Shown here in pieces: positions 22,754-31,637 of a stretch of 40,551 bases of DNA (the first letter of the stretch is position 1; every line of letters begins with the position of its first letter). A program made the translations under genes and the position numbers. This DNA is from Ruminococcus sp. (GTDB taxonomy: Bacteria > Bacillota > Clostridia > Oscillospirales > Ruminococcaceae), in assembly GCA_017463375.1 (NCBI GenBank), contig JAFTPG010000022.1, positions 1 to 40,551 of the forward strand, read 5' to 3'. The notes beneath the pieces were generated by a model. That model made no database searches and had not been told where the DNA came from. It worked only from the letters and a program-made list of their open reading frames with translations.

Positions 22754-24042
22754 TTATCTCCTCCACGGAAAAGTCTGCTGAAGAAGCCTTTCTTCTTCGG
22801 CTTTGTCTCTACAGGCTCCTCGGGAGCTTCCGGGGCAGGCTCAGGTTCAGCAGTTTCCTCAGTCTCCTCAGCCTCAGTCTCAGCAGCCTCTTCCGACGCT
22901 GTTTCGTTCTCAATCTCAGGCTCAGTCTCAGAGTTTTCAACGGGAGTCTCCTCCTCTGTTGAACTCTCAGGTTCTCTAAACTCCTCGGCAGTTTCCTCTG
23001 TCTCAGGCTCTGATCCGGGAATTTCAGTCTCCTGAATTTCCTCCCTCGGCTCCTCCTCAGTGACTACTTCTTCAAGCTCAGGCTCGGCAGCCTCTTCTGC
23101 TGTTTCGTTCTTTTCTGCTTCCTCACCTGAATCGTTCATGTCAAAGAGAGCGTCAACGAAGCTCTTGCTTTCAAACGGCTGGAGGTCGTCGATTTTCTCT
23201 CCCACGCCAACGAGCTTCACAGGAATTCCAAGCTCATTCTTGATTGAGATTACGATACCGCCCTTGGCTGTACCGTCGAGCTTTGTGAGAACGATTCCCG
23301 TAATAGCCGCAGTTTCACGGAACAGACGTGCCTGATTTACTGCGTTCTGACCCGTTGTTGCGTCGAGAACGAGAAGCACCTCTCTGGAGCACTCCCCTGC
23401 CTTGGAATCAATAATTCTGTTGATTTTCGCAAGCTCATCCATAAGATTCTTCTTGTTATGGAGACGTCCTGCCGTATCAATAATCACGATATCGCAGTTT
23501 CTTGCCTTAGCCGCATCGAGAGCGTCATATACGACTGCTCCGGGGTCCGAGCCCTCGGCATGCTTTACGATTTCAACTCCCGCACGGTCAGTCCACACCT
23601 GAAGCTGGTCGATTGCCGCCGCACGGAATGTATCTGCCGCCGCTACGATAACCTTTTTGCCCTCGTTTTTGAACTGATGGCAGAGCTTTCCGATTGTGGT
23701 GGTTTTTCCTGCGCCGTTCACTCCTATTACCATGATTACCGCAGGCGACTTTGTAAGGTCAAGACCCGTGTCGTCTCCCATGATTTCGGCTATAATCTCG
23801 TGAAGCAGCTCCATTATCATGGCAGGGTCGGTAATACCTCTTTCCTTGATTTTTTTGCGGAGTCTGGAGCAGATTTCCTCGGAGGTCTCGACTCCGATAT
23901 CGCTCATAATCATAGTCTCCTCAAGCTCATCAAAGAGATCTTCATCAATTTTTGTAAACGAATTCGTTATCTTCTGAAATCTGCCGATAAGCGAATCCTT
24001 GGTTTTCTGCAAACCCTGTTTAATTTTCGAGAAAAATCCCAT
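22750..24042 (-). CDS. ftsY: Signal recognition particle receptor FtsY with C-terminal acidic domain
   Basis: 430 residues. The NG GTPase domain fills residues 1-302: G1 GVNGAGKTT (107-115), DTFRAAA (around 138), DTAGR (189-193), TKLDGTAKGG (253-262) and GVGEKIDDLQPF (279-290). FtsY docks ribosome-SRP complexes at the membrane. In most bacteria the acidic A domain precedes NG. Here NG begins at the N-terminus, with a membrane-targeting-like MGFFSKIKQGLQKTK, and about 110 Glu-rich residues (304-413) follow it. The last residues (KPKKKGFFSRLFRGGDK) repeat the basic amphipathic GFFS motif. The domain order is visible directly, and the idea of two membrane contacts is inference. It lies between smc and rdgB, an order known in Firmicutes. 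Confidence 0.95.
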   Translation of the reverse strand: MGFFSKIKQGLQKTKDSLIGRFQKITNSFTKIDEDLFDELEETMIMSDIGVETSEEICSRLRKKIKERGITDPAMIMELLHEIIAEIMGDDTGLDLTKSPAVIMVIGVNGAGKTTTIGKLCHQFKNEGKKVIVAAADTFRAAAIDQLQVWTDRAGVEIVKHAEGSDPGAVVYDALDAAKARNCDIVIIDTAGRLHNKKNLMDELAKINRIIDSKAGECSREVLLVLDATTGQNAVNQARLFRETAAITGIVLTKLDGTAKGGIVISIKNELGIPVKLVGVGEKIDDLQPFESKSFVDALFDMNDSGEEAEKNETAEEAAEPELEEVVTEEEPREEIQETEIPGSEPETEETAEEFREPESSTEEETPVENSETEPEIENETASEEAAETEAEETEETAEPEPAPEAPEEPVETKPKKKGFFSRLFRGGDK

Positions 24043-24057
24043 AACGGTTCCCCCTTA

Positions 24058-27000
24058 CTAATTTATATCCATATTTTCGCCGTTTTCCTGGAAATCCACC
24101 TGTTCCATTCGCAGAAGCTTGGAAATTCCGTCCTCCTGCATGGTAACGCCATAGAGGACGTTTGCCTCCTCCATCGCACTTCGTCTGTGCGTGACGAGCA
24201 CAAACTGCGTAGTGTCGGTGAATTTTTTCAGATACTGAGCGTATTTTCTTACATTTACTTCGTCAAGAGCCGCGTCGATCTCGTCGAGAATACAGAAAGG
24301 CGCAGGTCTGAGTCTGAGAATCGCAAAGTAAATTGCGATTGCCACAAACGACTGTTCTCCTCCCGAAAGGGAAATGAGGTTCTTTATCACCTTTCCCGGA
24401 GGAGCTACGCTGATTTCGATTCCCGATTCAAGAACATTCTCGGGGTCTGTGAGCACCAGCTCTGCTTTTCCTCCGCCGAAAAGCTCGACGAAAATCTCCT
24501 TGAAGTTGGAATTGATGACCGCAAAGCTCTCAGCAAATATCCTGCACATCTCACCGGTAAGATCGCTGATGATTTTTTCAAGCTCCGCCTTGGATTTCTG
24601 GACGTCCGCAAGCTGTGCCGACATGAATTCGTACCGCTCGGAGACTTCCCTGTACTCCTCGATAGCTTCAACGTTGACGTTTCCCAGTGCACGGATCTTA
24701 TTCTTGATTTCCGCAAGCTCACGCTGAGCTGTTACCATGTCATCTATTTTTTCCGCAATTGCAGCCGCCTCCGAGCGTGTAAGCTCGTAGACTTCAAGAA
24801 GCTGTTTTATGATTCCGTCATAGTCACGGCAGGTTGTCTCCCTGCGCTCCTCCAGTCTGGTAACCTCGCCCGAAAGCTTTTCTTTAGCTTCGTTAATCTG
24901 CTTCAGACCAAGCTGCATCTCCTTAACAATACGGTTCTGCTCGTTGTACATATTCTGATACTGCTTTATCTGCTCGTTGTACAGGCCCGTATTGTTCTTA
25001 AAGCTTTCGAGCCTCTGCTTTGTGTTCTCTATATCAGCAAGCTTGGCGGCAATTATCTTATTCTGACGTGCGATTTCCTCATCATAGAGCTTTCTGCCGT
25101 TATTCAGCTCTGCAATACTCTGTTCGGTGCGTGAGATTTCAAGTTTCTGAACCTCGCAGTCCTTGTCAAGCTCCATGCTTTTTATCCTGAGCTGTGAGAG
25201 TTTCTGTGAAAGCTCCTCACGCTTAACTCTCAGCTTTTCACGGATATCCTGTCCCTGAGCTATTTCCGCTTCGGCGATCCTGATTTTTTCTTCAAGCTCG
25301 GCAAGAGCTTCTTCCGAAAGCTTTATTGTCTCCTCAGCCTGAGCGATTTTTCTTTCAGACTCAGCAATCAGCCTGTCGGAATTAGCCGACTGAGCCTCTA
25401 TTTGTTCGGACATTGATTTCAGACCTGCAAGCTCTGCACTGAGACGAACCTTTTCAGCTTCCGATTGTGAAAGCTCATCCTTAGCCGCTTCGATATCGTA
25501 TCTGAGCTTTTCGGACTCCGCACGCATTTTCTCCGCCTTATCACGGAGAGAATCCCTTTGCGCTGTAAATTTCACAATCTCAGCGTCGAGAGTTTCAATC
25601 TCCTTTTTACGGGTGATAATTCCTCCCGACTTCTGTGCGGAACCTCCCGTAAACGAACCTCCTGCGTTGACAACCTGACCGTCGAGAGTTACTATCCTGA
25701 ACTTGTAGCCGTATTTTTTCGCAATAACAGCCGCACTGTCGATATCCTCAGCGATAACGATTCTTCCGAGAAGCGAAGCTATGATACCGCTGAATTTTTC
25801 ATCGTAGGAAACGATTTTGTTGGCGCACGCAACGAAGCCCTCGCAGGAATCAAGTCCGTACTCACGAAGCTCGTTTCCCTTTACAGAGGTTATCGGCAGA
25901 AATGTCGCACGTCCGCCTTTCTGCTCTTTCAGGAAGCGAATGCATCTCTTTGCGATATCCTCGTTTTCTACGATGATATTCTGCATTGCGCCCCCTAGAG
26001 CTGTCTCAATCGCAACGGCATACTGCGGCTCAACTCCGATATTCTGAGCAACTGTTCCCAGAACTCCTCCGAGTCTGCCCTGCTTCGAGGCTCTCAGAAC
26101 AGATTTTACGCTTCCTGCGAAGCCCTCCATATTATTTTCAAGGTCGCTCAGGATTTTTCGTCTCTGCTGCTTGTCTTTCAAAGCGTAGAGAGCCTGTTCA
26201 AATTCAATTTTGGACTGCTCAAAGCCCTCTCGTCTCGAATTATACAGACGCTCCAGACCGCTAAGCCTGTTTTTCAGCTCCAGTGACTTTTCATCAGTTA
26301 TGCGTATTTTTTCCTCAGTGTCCGCCATATTTGCGGCGTACCCGGTCAGCGTCTGACCATAGCCGCCGGCAGTCTCACGAAGCTCTGCGAGACGCTTTGA
26401 CTCGTCCTCAATTATCGTTTTCGAGGACTCGCAGGCAAAACGGCTCTCGCTCTGCTTTATGTACAGACTGTTGATTTCGCTGCCTGCCTTATCGAAGCTG
26501 TCTCCCAGCTCCGAGCTTTGCTGCTCTGCTTCATTGAAGCTTTCGGTAATTTCTGCAATTTCCGATTCAAGCTTCTTTTTATCGGATTCGAGTTCTGCAA
26601 GCTTCTTCCTTGACTGTTCAAGCTCAGATTCCAGACTCTTTCTGGTATTTTCCGAGTCGGAGATACTTTTTTCCGCCGACCTGACAGCCTCCTCGCAGTG
26701 ACGTATATCATTTTCAAAAACGGCAATATCGGATTTCAGCTCCGACGCCGACTGCTCCTCCTCGAGCATTTTTCTTCTCAGCTCGTCAGATTTTACAGTG
26801 CTCTGCTGCATTTTCCGGTAGCCGTCCTGAATTTTTTCCTCCTGACGCTGAATATCGTTTTCAATATTCTCGTACTCGCTTCGGCTCACAAGAATCTTTT
26901 CGTCGAGCTTGTCGAGCTTCTGCTTCAGCTCCTCCAGACGATTCACCCACACGGAAATCTCCAGCTTTTTGCGCTGCTCGGCAAGCCTGATGAATTTCTC

Positions 27001-27636
27001 CGCTTTCTGAGACTGTATACGCAGCGGCTCGACTCTGCCCTCAAGCTCTGAGAGAATATCCGTCAAACGCAGGATATTTTCCTGTGCACTTGTGAGCTTT
27101 CGCTCCGCTTCGAGCTTTTTGTAACGGAATTTCGAGATTCCTGCCGCTTCTTCAAAAATATCACGGCGCTCGTTGCTTTTAGCTCCGACGATTTCCGCAA
27201 TACGTCCCTGACCGATTATCGAATATCCGTCACGTCCGAGACCTGTATCCATGAAAAGCTCGTTGATGTCCTTTAAACGAACCTGCTTTCCGTTGATCAT
27301 GTACTCACTCTCGCCGCTTCGGTAAAGCTTTCGGGTGATCGAAACCTCCTCGTCGTAATCGGGAAGAGTTTTATCGGCATTGTCGATATTCAGCGTAACA
27401 GCGGCGAATCCCATTGGCTTTCGTGCAACAGTACCGGAAAAAATAACGTCCTCCATTTTGTTTCCTCTGAGAGTCTTTGTTGACTGCTCTCCGAGAACCC
27501 AGCGCACAGAGTCACCGATATTACTTTTTCCGCTGCCGTTCGGACCTACTACCGCCGTCAGTCCCTTGTCAAAGGTCAGGCTTATTTTATCGGGAAAGGA
27601 CTTAAAGCCCTGTATTTCCAGTGATTTTAAGTACAT
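24058..27636 (-). CDS. smc: Chromosome segregation ATPase SMC
   Basis: 1192 residues, normal for SMC. The head starts with Walker A GPNGSGKS (31-38). Coiled coil runs about 170-515, the hinge about 520-675 (GVLGTVAQNIGVEPQYAVAI, Gly-rich GGSFTGGSAQKSGG at its end), and the return coil about 680-1020. The C-terminal head has LSGGEQ (1090-1095) and Walker B ILDEIDAALDE (from 1116). With ScpA and ScpB it forms the condensin loop extruder that separates chromosomes. Strong GGAGGTGA precedes ATG 27636. It is downstream of rnc and the radical SAM gene and upstream of ftsY, a conserved rnc-smc-ftsY order. Confidence 0.98.
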   Translation of the reverse strand: MYLKSLEIQGFKSFPDKISLTFDKGLTAVVGPNGSGKSNIGDSVRWVLGEQSTKTLRGNKMEDVIFSGTVARKPMGFAAVTLNIDNADKTLPDYDEEVSITRKLYRSGESEYMINGKQVRLKDINELFMDTGLGRDGYSIIGQGRIAEIVGAKSNERRDIFEEAAGISKFRYKKLEAERKLTSAQENILRLTDILSELEGRVEPLRIQSQKAEKFIRLAEQRKKLEISVWVNRLEELKQKLDKLDEKILVSRSEYENIENDIQRQEEKIQDGYRKMQQSTVKSDELRRKMLEEEQSASELKSDIAVFENDIRHCEEAVRSAEKSISDSENTRKSLESELEQSRKKLAELESDKKKLESEIAEITESFNEAEQQSSELGDSFDKAGSEINSLYIKQSESRFACESSKTIIEDESKRLAELRETAGGYGQTLTGYAANMADTEEKIRITDEKSLELKNRLSGLERLYNSRREGFEQSKIEFEQALYALKDKQQRRKILSDLENNMEGFAGSVKSVLRASKQGRLGGVLGTVAQNIGVEPQYAVAIETALGGAMQNIIVENEDIAKRCIRFLKEQKGGRATFLPITSVKGNELREYGLDSCEGFVACANKIVSYDEKFSGIIASLLGRIVIAEDIDSAAVIAKKYGYKFRIVTLDGQVVNAGGSFTGGSAQKSGGIITRKKEIETLDAEIVKFTAQRDSLRDKAEKMRAESEKLRYDIEAAKDELSQSEAEKVRLSAELAGLKSMSEQIEAQSANSDRLIAESERKIAQAEETIKLSEEALAELEEKIRIAEAEIAQGQDIREKLRVKREELSQKLSQLRIKSMELDKDCEVQKLEISRTEQSIAELNNGRKLYDEEIARQNKIIAAKLADIENTKQRLESFKNNTGLYNEQIKQYQNMYNEQNRIVKEMQLGLKQINEAKEKLSGEVTRLEERRETTCRDYDGIIKQLLEVYELTRSEAAAIAEKIDDMVTAQRELAEIKNKIRALGNVNVEAIEEYREVSERYEFMSAQLADVQKSKAELEKIISDLTGEMCRIFAESFAVINSNFKEIFVELFGGGKAELVLTDPENVLESGIEISVAPPGKVIKNLISLSGGEQSFVAIAIYFAILRLRPAPFCILDEIDAALDEVNVRKYAQYLKKFTDTTQFVLVTHRRSAMEEANVLYGVTMQEDGISKLLRMEQVDFQENGENMDIN

Positions 27637-27640
27637 TCGC

Positions 27641-28639
27641 TCACCTCCTCAGCTCGCATTGATATTTCGGGATATTTTCGTCGCCGATAATTTTGATATT
27701 TATTCCCTGCTTTCTGAAATATTCTGCATTTGATTTTTTATGCCCCAGAGCCTTGCTGATGCATGACGGATTGACTGCAATTACAAAATCAAATCCCTCA
27801 CCTGTTTCATAACCAATGATTTCTTCAATTCTCCATCTATATATCAAGCCTTCGCAAAGCTCACGGAATGCAGGGTGATAGAAGCCTCCGACCATATCCT
27901 TTTCAACAAATTCACTCGCATGAAGTCCGCATTTAATAACTCTGATCCCACCGGACTCAAATCTCATCATGGCAATTGCCGACATTTCGACAGCTTCATC
28001 AAAAGAAAATGTCGTATATTCTCCCTCACGATAAAGCTCTGAAAGTTTTGTGCCTTCAAGAATCACAACGGGGTAAATTCTGACAGTATCAGGACAAATT
28101 CCCGTAATTTTATCAACAGTTTCAAATTCATCATCGCCTGTACTCTTATAAAGTCCAATCATCATCTGAAGCCCCAGCTCGAAGCCGTATTCCCTGATGA
28201 GCGTACTTGCATTTACAACGTCCTCGGCAGTATGACCCCTGTCATTGGCTTCGAGAACCTTATTGCTCATAGACTGCGCTCCAAGCTCAATCGCCGTGAC
28301 GCCGTACTTTTTCAGAACAGTGAGAATCTCCTCGCTGATGCAGTCAGGACGTGTGGAAATACGGATTCCCCTGAACTTCCCCTCGCCGATGAAGTCCTGC
28401 ACCGCTTCAAGAAGCTCCAGCATATACCCCCTCGGAATCGCTGTAAAGCTGCCGCCGAAAAACGCTATTTCGGTATTTTCGGGAGATCTTGCTTCTGCCA
28501 GAGCTTTTTCGCAGATTTCCCTTACCTCCTGCGCCGTGGGAGCCTTCTGCGCTCCGCTTATGGTATGCTGATTGCAGAAGCTGCACATATTCGGACAGCC
28601 GATATGCGGGATAAAAATCGAAATGTTACTGTGCTTCAT
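27641..28639 (-). CDS. Radical SAM protein (Elp3-like, function unassigned)
   Basis: 332 residues from ATG 28639, which overlaps the rnc end by 14 bases. The longer frame to 28672 lies inside rnc. The radical SAM cluster CPNMCSFC (CX3CX2C) follows IFIPHIGC, then come FFGGSFTAIP, RISTRPDCISEEIL and IELGAQSMSNKVL, a layout shared with Elp3-type and HemN-like enzymes. There is no C-terminal acetyltransferase domain, so it is not a full Elp3. The substrate is unknown. RNA modification is a reasonable guess from the rnc-smc neighbourhood. Orthologues occur at this site in many Clostridia. Confidence 0.87.
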   Translation of the reverse strand: MKHSNISIFIPHIGCPNMCSFCNQHTISGAQKAPTAQEVREICEKALAEARSPENTEIAFFGGSFTAIPRGYMLELLEAVQDFIGEGKFRGIRISTRPDCISEEILTVLKKYGVTAIELGAQSMSNKVLEANDRGHTAEDVVNASTLIREYGFELGLQMMIGLYKSTGDDEFETVDKITGICPDTVRIYPVVILEGTKLSELYREGEYTTFSFDEAVEMSAIAMMRFESGGIRVIKCGLHASEFVEKDMVGGFYHPAFRELCEGLIYRWRIEEIIGYETGEGFDFVIAVNPSCISKALGHKKSNAEYFRKQGINIKIIGDENIPKYQCELRR

Positions 28640-29318
28640 AGCCCATAAGCTCCAGAGCTTCCTTAGCGGCAAGCTGTTCGGCTTCCTTTTTGCTCTTGCC
28701 CTTGCCCCTGCCGATTACATTTGAATTCAGGCAAACCTCCACGACAAATCGCTTATTGTGGTCGGGACCCTCTTCGCCAGCAAGAATGTACTCAACCTTT
28801 TCCTCAGGATTCTTCTGTACGATTTCCTGAAGAATGGTCTTGAAATCGTTGAACACAGGCTTTTTGCTGATCTGAATATCCTTTGGAATAAAGCGAAGTA
28901 TATGCTTTGACGCAGGCTCATATCCGCCGTCAAGATAAATTGCAGCGATAACTGCTTCAAAAGCGTCGGCAAGAATCGACGGACGCTCTCTGCCGCCTGT
29001 ATTCTCCTCGCCCTTTCCGAGAAGAAGAAACTCCCCGAGTCTTATCTGCTGTGCGAAAACGTGAAGCGACTTCTCGCATACAAGCGACGCTCTCAGCTTT
29101 GTAAGCTCTCCCTCGGCAACGCTTGTGAGATTGCCGTAAAGATAGGATGATACAACGATTGAGAGCACGCTGTCTCCGAGAAATTCCAGACGCTCGTTGC
29201 TTCCGCCGGGAATCTTTCTCTCATTGGCATACGAGGAATGAGTCAGAGCCTGATGTATAAGATTCTTATTTTTAAAGGTATAGCCTATAATTTCTTCAAA
29301 TTTTTCAATGCTTCCCAT
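28626..29318 (-). CDS. rnc: Ribonuclease III
   Basis: 230 residues from ATG 29318, preceded by AAAGGA. An extension to 29396 would overlap plsX. The catalytic domain carries NERLEFLGDSVL (41-52) and the second acidic site ADAFEAVIAAIYLDGG. The C-terminal double-stranded RNA-binding domain ends with GRGKGKSKKEAEQLAAKEAL. RNase III cuts double-stranded RNA in rRNA and mRNA processing. It lies six bases after plsX. The usual acpP gene between plsX and rnc is absent. Confidence 0.97.
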   Translation of the reverse strand: MGSIEKFEEIIGYTFKNKNLIHQALTHSSYANERKIPGGSNERLEFLGDSVLSIVVSSYLYGNLTSVAEGELTKLRASLVCEKSLHVFAQQIRLGEFLLLGKGEENTGGRERPSILADAFEAVIAAIYLDGGYEPASKHILRFIPKDIQISKKPVFNDFKTILQEIVQKNPEEKVEYILAGEEGPDHNKRFVVEVCLNSNVIGRGKGKSKKEAEQLAAKEALELMGYEAQ

Positions 29319-29323
29319 TATAT

Positions 29324-30325
29324 TCAATCCTTTCCGGACACTGGCATATTCTGCACAAAACTTTCGATTACTCCGGTAACATTGCCCTCCACGCACTGCT
29401 TAGCCTGTCTTACCGCATTAAAGAACGCTGTTGCGTCGGAGCTTCCGTGAGCCTTGATTACGGGCTTTTTGACTCCCAGAAGTGCAGATCCGCCGACCTC
29501 CTTATAATCCATCTGCTTTTTCAGAGCCTTGATTTTGCTCAGCGATAATATTGCGCCGATTTTTCCCGGACCCGAGAATATATGCTTGAGCTTCTTCTTG
29601 AAGAACGAACCCATTCCCTCATAAAGCTTGAGAGCAATATTTCCCGTAAATCCGTCAGTTACGACTACCTGACACTCGCCCTTTGGCATGTCTCTGGCTT
29701 CGATGTTTCCTACAAAATTGAGACCCGATTTCTCAAGAAGCTTATATGTCTCGATTTCAAGCTCTCTGCCCTTAGTCTCCTCCGCACCGATATTGAGAAG
29801 TCCTACCTTTGGATTTTTTATGCCCATTACCTTTTCCATGTATGCGCTTCCCATTACGGCAAACTGTACCAGCATCTCGGGACGGCATTCGGTATTTGCA
29901 CCTGCATCGGTCAGTATGAAGCTTCCCTTATCGGCTGGCATTACCGGTGACGGAGCAATTCTCTTGATACCCTTGATTCGCTTTACGATAAAGGTAGCTC
30001 CCATTACGAGCGCACCTGTGCTTCCAGCACATACAAAGGCGTCGCCCTTTCCGTCGGCAAGAAGCCTGAGCCCCATAGCCATCGAGGTATCCTTGCCCGA
30101 TTTGATGATCTCCTTAGGCTCCTCATGTATATCAAAAACATCATCGGTATGTTCAATTTCAATTCCGTCAAGGCTGATTCCGTTCTGTGAAGCGCACTCC
30201 TTGATTTTTGTGCTGCTTCCTGTGAGAATAATCCCCGTTCCAAGCTCCTTTACGGCACGCTCGCAGCCCTTGAGTACCTCAAGAGGAGCGTTATCGCCGC
30301 CGAATGCGTCAACAATTATTTTCAT
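29324..30325 (-). CDS. plsX: Phosphate acyltransferase PlsX
   Basis: 333 residues. The opening MKIIVDAFGGDNAP, CAGSTGALVMGA, LTDAGANTECRPEML and VVTDGFTGNIALKLYEG are typical PlsX segments. It makes acyl-phosphate from acyl-ACP for PlsY, the first step in phospholipid synthesis in Firmicutes. The start overlaps the trmFO 3' end by 17 bases. It normally precedes fatty acid genes or acpP, but here rnc follows at once, and no fab gene is in the window. Confidence 0.97.
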   Translation of the reverse strand: MKIIVDAFGGDNAPLEVLKGCERAVKELGTGIILTGSSTKIKECASQNGISLDGIEIEHTDDVFDIHEEPKEIIKSGKDTSMAMGLRLLADGKGDAFVCAGSTGALVMGATFIVKRIKGIKRIAPSPVMPADKGSFILTDAGANTECRPEMLVQFAVMGSAYMEKVMGIKNPKVGLLNIGAEETKGRELEIETYKLLEKSGLNFVGNIEARDMPKGECQVVVTDGFTGNIALKLYEGMGSFFKKKLKHIFSGPGKIGAILSLSKIKALKKQMDYKEVGGSALLGVKKPVIKAHGSSDATAFFNAVRQAKQCVEGNVTGVIESFVQNMPVSGKD

Positions 30326-31637
30326 AGCCGATTCTCTCCATTTCCTGTCTCAGCGACTGCACGGCACGATGTGCATAGACGCCGTATTTTTCTTTTTTAT
30401 CCTTGATACGCTTTCCGATATCGGGGAGAATTCCCATGTTTGCACCCATCGGCTGAAATTTTCCGCTGTTGTAGGGATCGCTGATATATGCCGAGAGCGC
30501 ACCAGTCATTGTATCTATTGGCAGAACAAGCGGTTCGAGACCCTTTATCTTCCTTGCTGCGGCGATTCCTGCGATAATTCCGCTTGCCGCCGACTCCATA
30601 TAGCCCTCAACGCCTGTGATCTGACCCGCAAAATAGATGTCGGGATTGCTTCTCATTGAGAAGTCTGCATTCAGCAGCTCGGGACTGTTGATAAAGGTAT
30701 TGCGGTGCATCACGCCGAAACGCATGAACTCGGCATTTTCGAGTCCCGGAATCATGGAGAATACACGTTTCTGCTCGCCGAATTTTAGATTTGTCTGGAA
30801 TCCCACCAGATTGAACATCGTTCCCTCACGGTTCTCCTTACGCAGCTGAACGACTGCATAAGGACGCTTTCCCGTACGCTTGTCAGTGATTCCCACAGGC
30901 TTCATGGGTCCGAAGCGCATTGTATCTATTCCTCTGGAGGCAAGAACCTCAATCGGCATGCATCCCTCATATACGCTGAACGGATGAGTCTCAAAGTCCT
31001 TTAATTCCGCACGCTCGGCAGAAATAAGCGCATTGTAGAATGCGAGATACTCCTCCTTATCCATGGGACAGTTGATATAATCTGCCTCTCCCCTGTCGTA
31101 TCTCGACGCAAAGAAAACCTTTTCCTTGTCGAGACTCTCATAGGTCACGATCGGAGCTGCCGCATCGTAGAAGCTCAGTCCCTCGCCGCAGAGCTTAGCG
31201 ATCTTCTCAGCCATAGCTCCCGATGTAAGAGGACCCGTTGCGATGATTACGATTCCCTCGGGAATTTCCGTAACCTCTCCGCCGATAACCTCGATAAGAG
31301 GATGATTTTTTATTTTTTCGGTAATGCTGTCGGAGAACCTCTCACGGTCAACCGCAAGAGCGCCTCCTGCTTCAACAGCGTTTTCCTTTGCACAGGGAAC
31401 TGTCAGCGAACCGAGCATTTCCATTTCCGCTTTCAGGAGTCCCGCTGCCGATTCCAGCCTTGCCGCTTTAAGAGAATTGGAGCAGACAAGCTCCGCAAAA
31501 CCGCTGTAGTGATGTGCAGGAGTGTATTTCTCCGGCTTCATCTCGTATAATTTTACATTTATGCCTTCCTGTGCAAGCTTCCATGCCGCCTCGCAGCCTG
31601 CAAGTCCTGCACCTATAACACTTACTGTCACGCTCAT
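30309..31637 (-). CDS. trmFO: Methylenetetrahydrofolate-tRNA-(uracil-5-)-methyltransferase TrmFO
   Basis: 442 residues. The N-terminal FAD-binding motif is VSVIGAGLAGCEAAWKLA, followed by the family-specific FAELVCSNSLKAARLESAAG and, later, FGPMKPVGITDKRTG and FAGQITGVEGYMESAASG. The enzyme makes m5U54 in the tRNA T loop using folate and FADH2, typical of Firmicutes rather than SAM-dependent TrmA. The start overlaps the topA stop by four bases. topA-trmFO is a common Firmicutes pair. Confidence 0.97.
   Translation of the reverse strand: MSVTVSVIGAGLAGCEAAWKLAQEGINVKLYEMKPEKYTPAHHYSGFAELVCSNSLKAARLESAAGLLKAEMEMLGSLTVPCAKENAVEAGGALAVDRERFSDSITEKIKNHPLIEVIGGEVTEIPEGIVIIATGPLTSGAMAEKIAKLCGEGLSFYDAAAPIVTYESLDKEKVFFASRYDRGEADYINCPMDKEEYLAFYNALISAERAELKDFETHPFSVYEGCMPIEVLASRGIDTMRFGPMKPVGITDKRTGKRPYAVVQLRKENREGTMFNLVGFQTNLKFGEQKRVFSMIPGLENAEFMRFGVMHRNTFINSPELLNADFSMRSNPDIYFAGQITGVEGYMESAASGIIAGIAAARKIKGLEPLVLPIDTMTGALSAYISDPYNSGKFQPMGANMGILPDIGKRIKDKKEKYGVYAHRAVQSLRQEMERIGYENNC

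Noticed and set aside
22760-23130. Repeated CTCAGTCTC-like pattern, considered as a DNA repeat
   Set aside because: It encodes the Glu-rich FtsY tail, and the repetition follows from GAG/GAA/ACT codons.
23458-25134. 558-residue open frame on the plus strand
   Set aside because: It lies antisense to ftsY and smc, has no recognisable motif and no ribosome binding site. It arises from the codon bias of the real genes.
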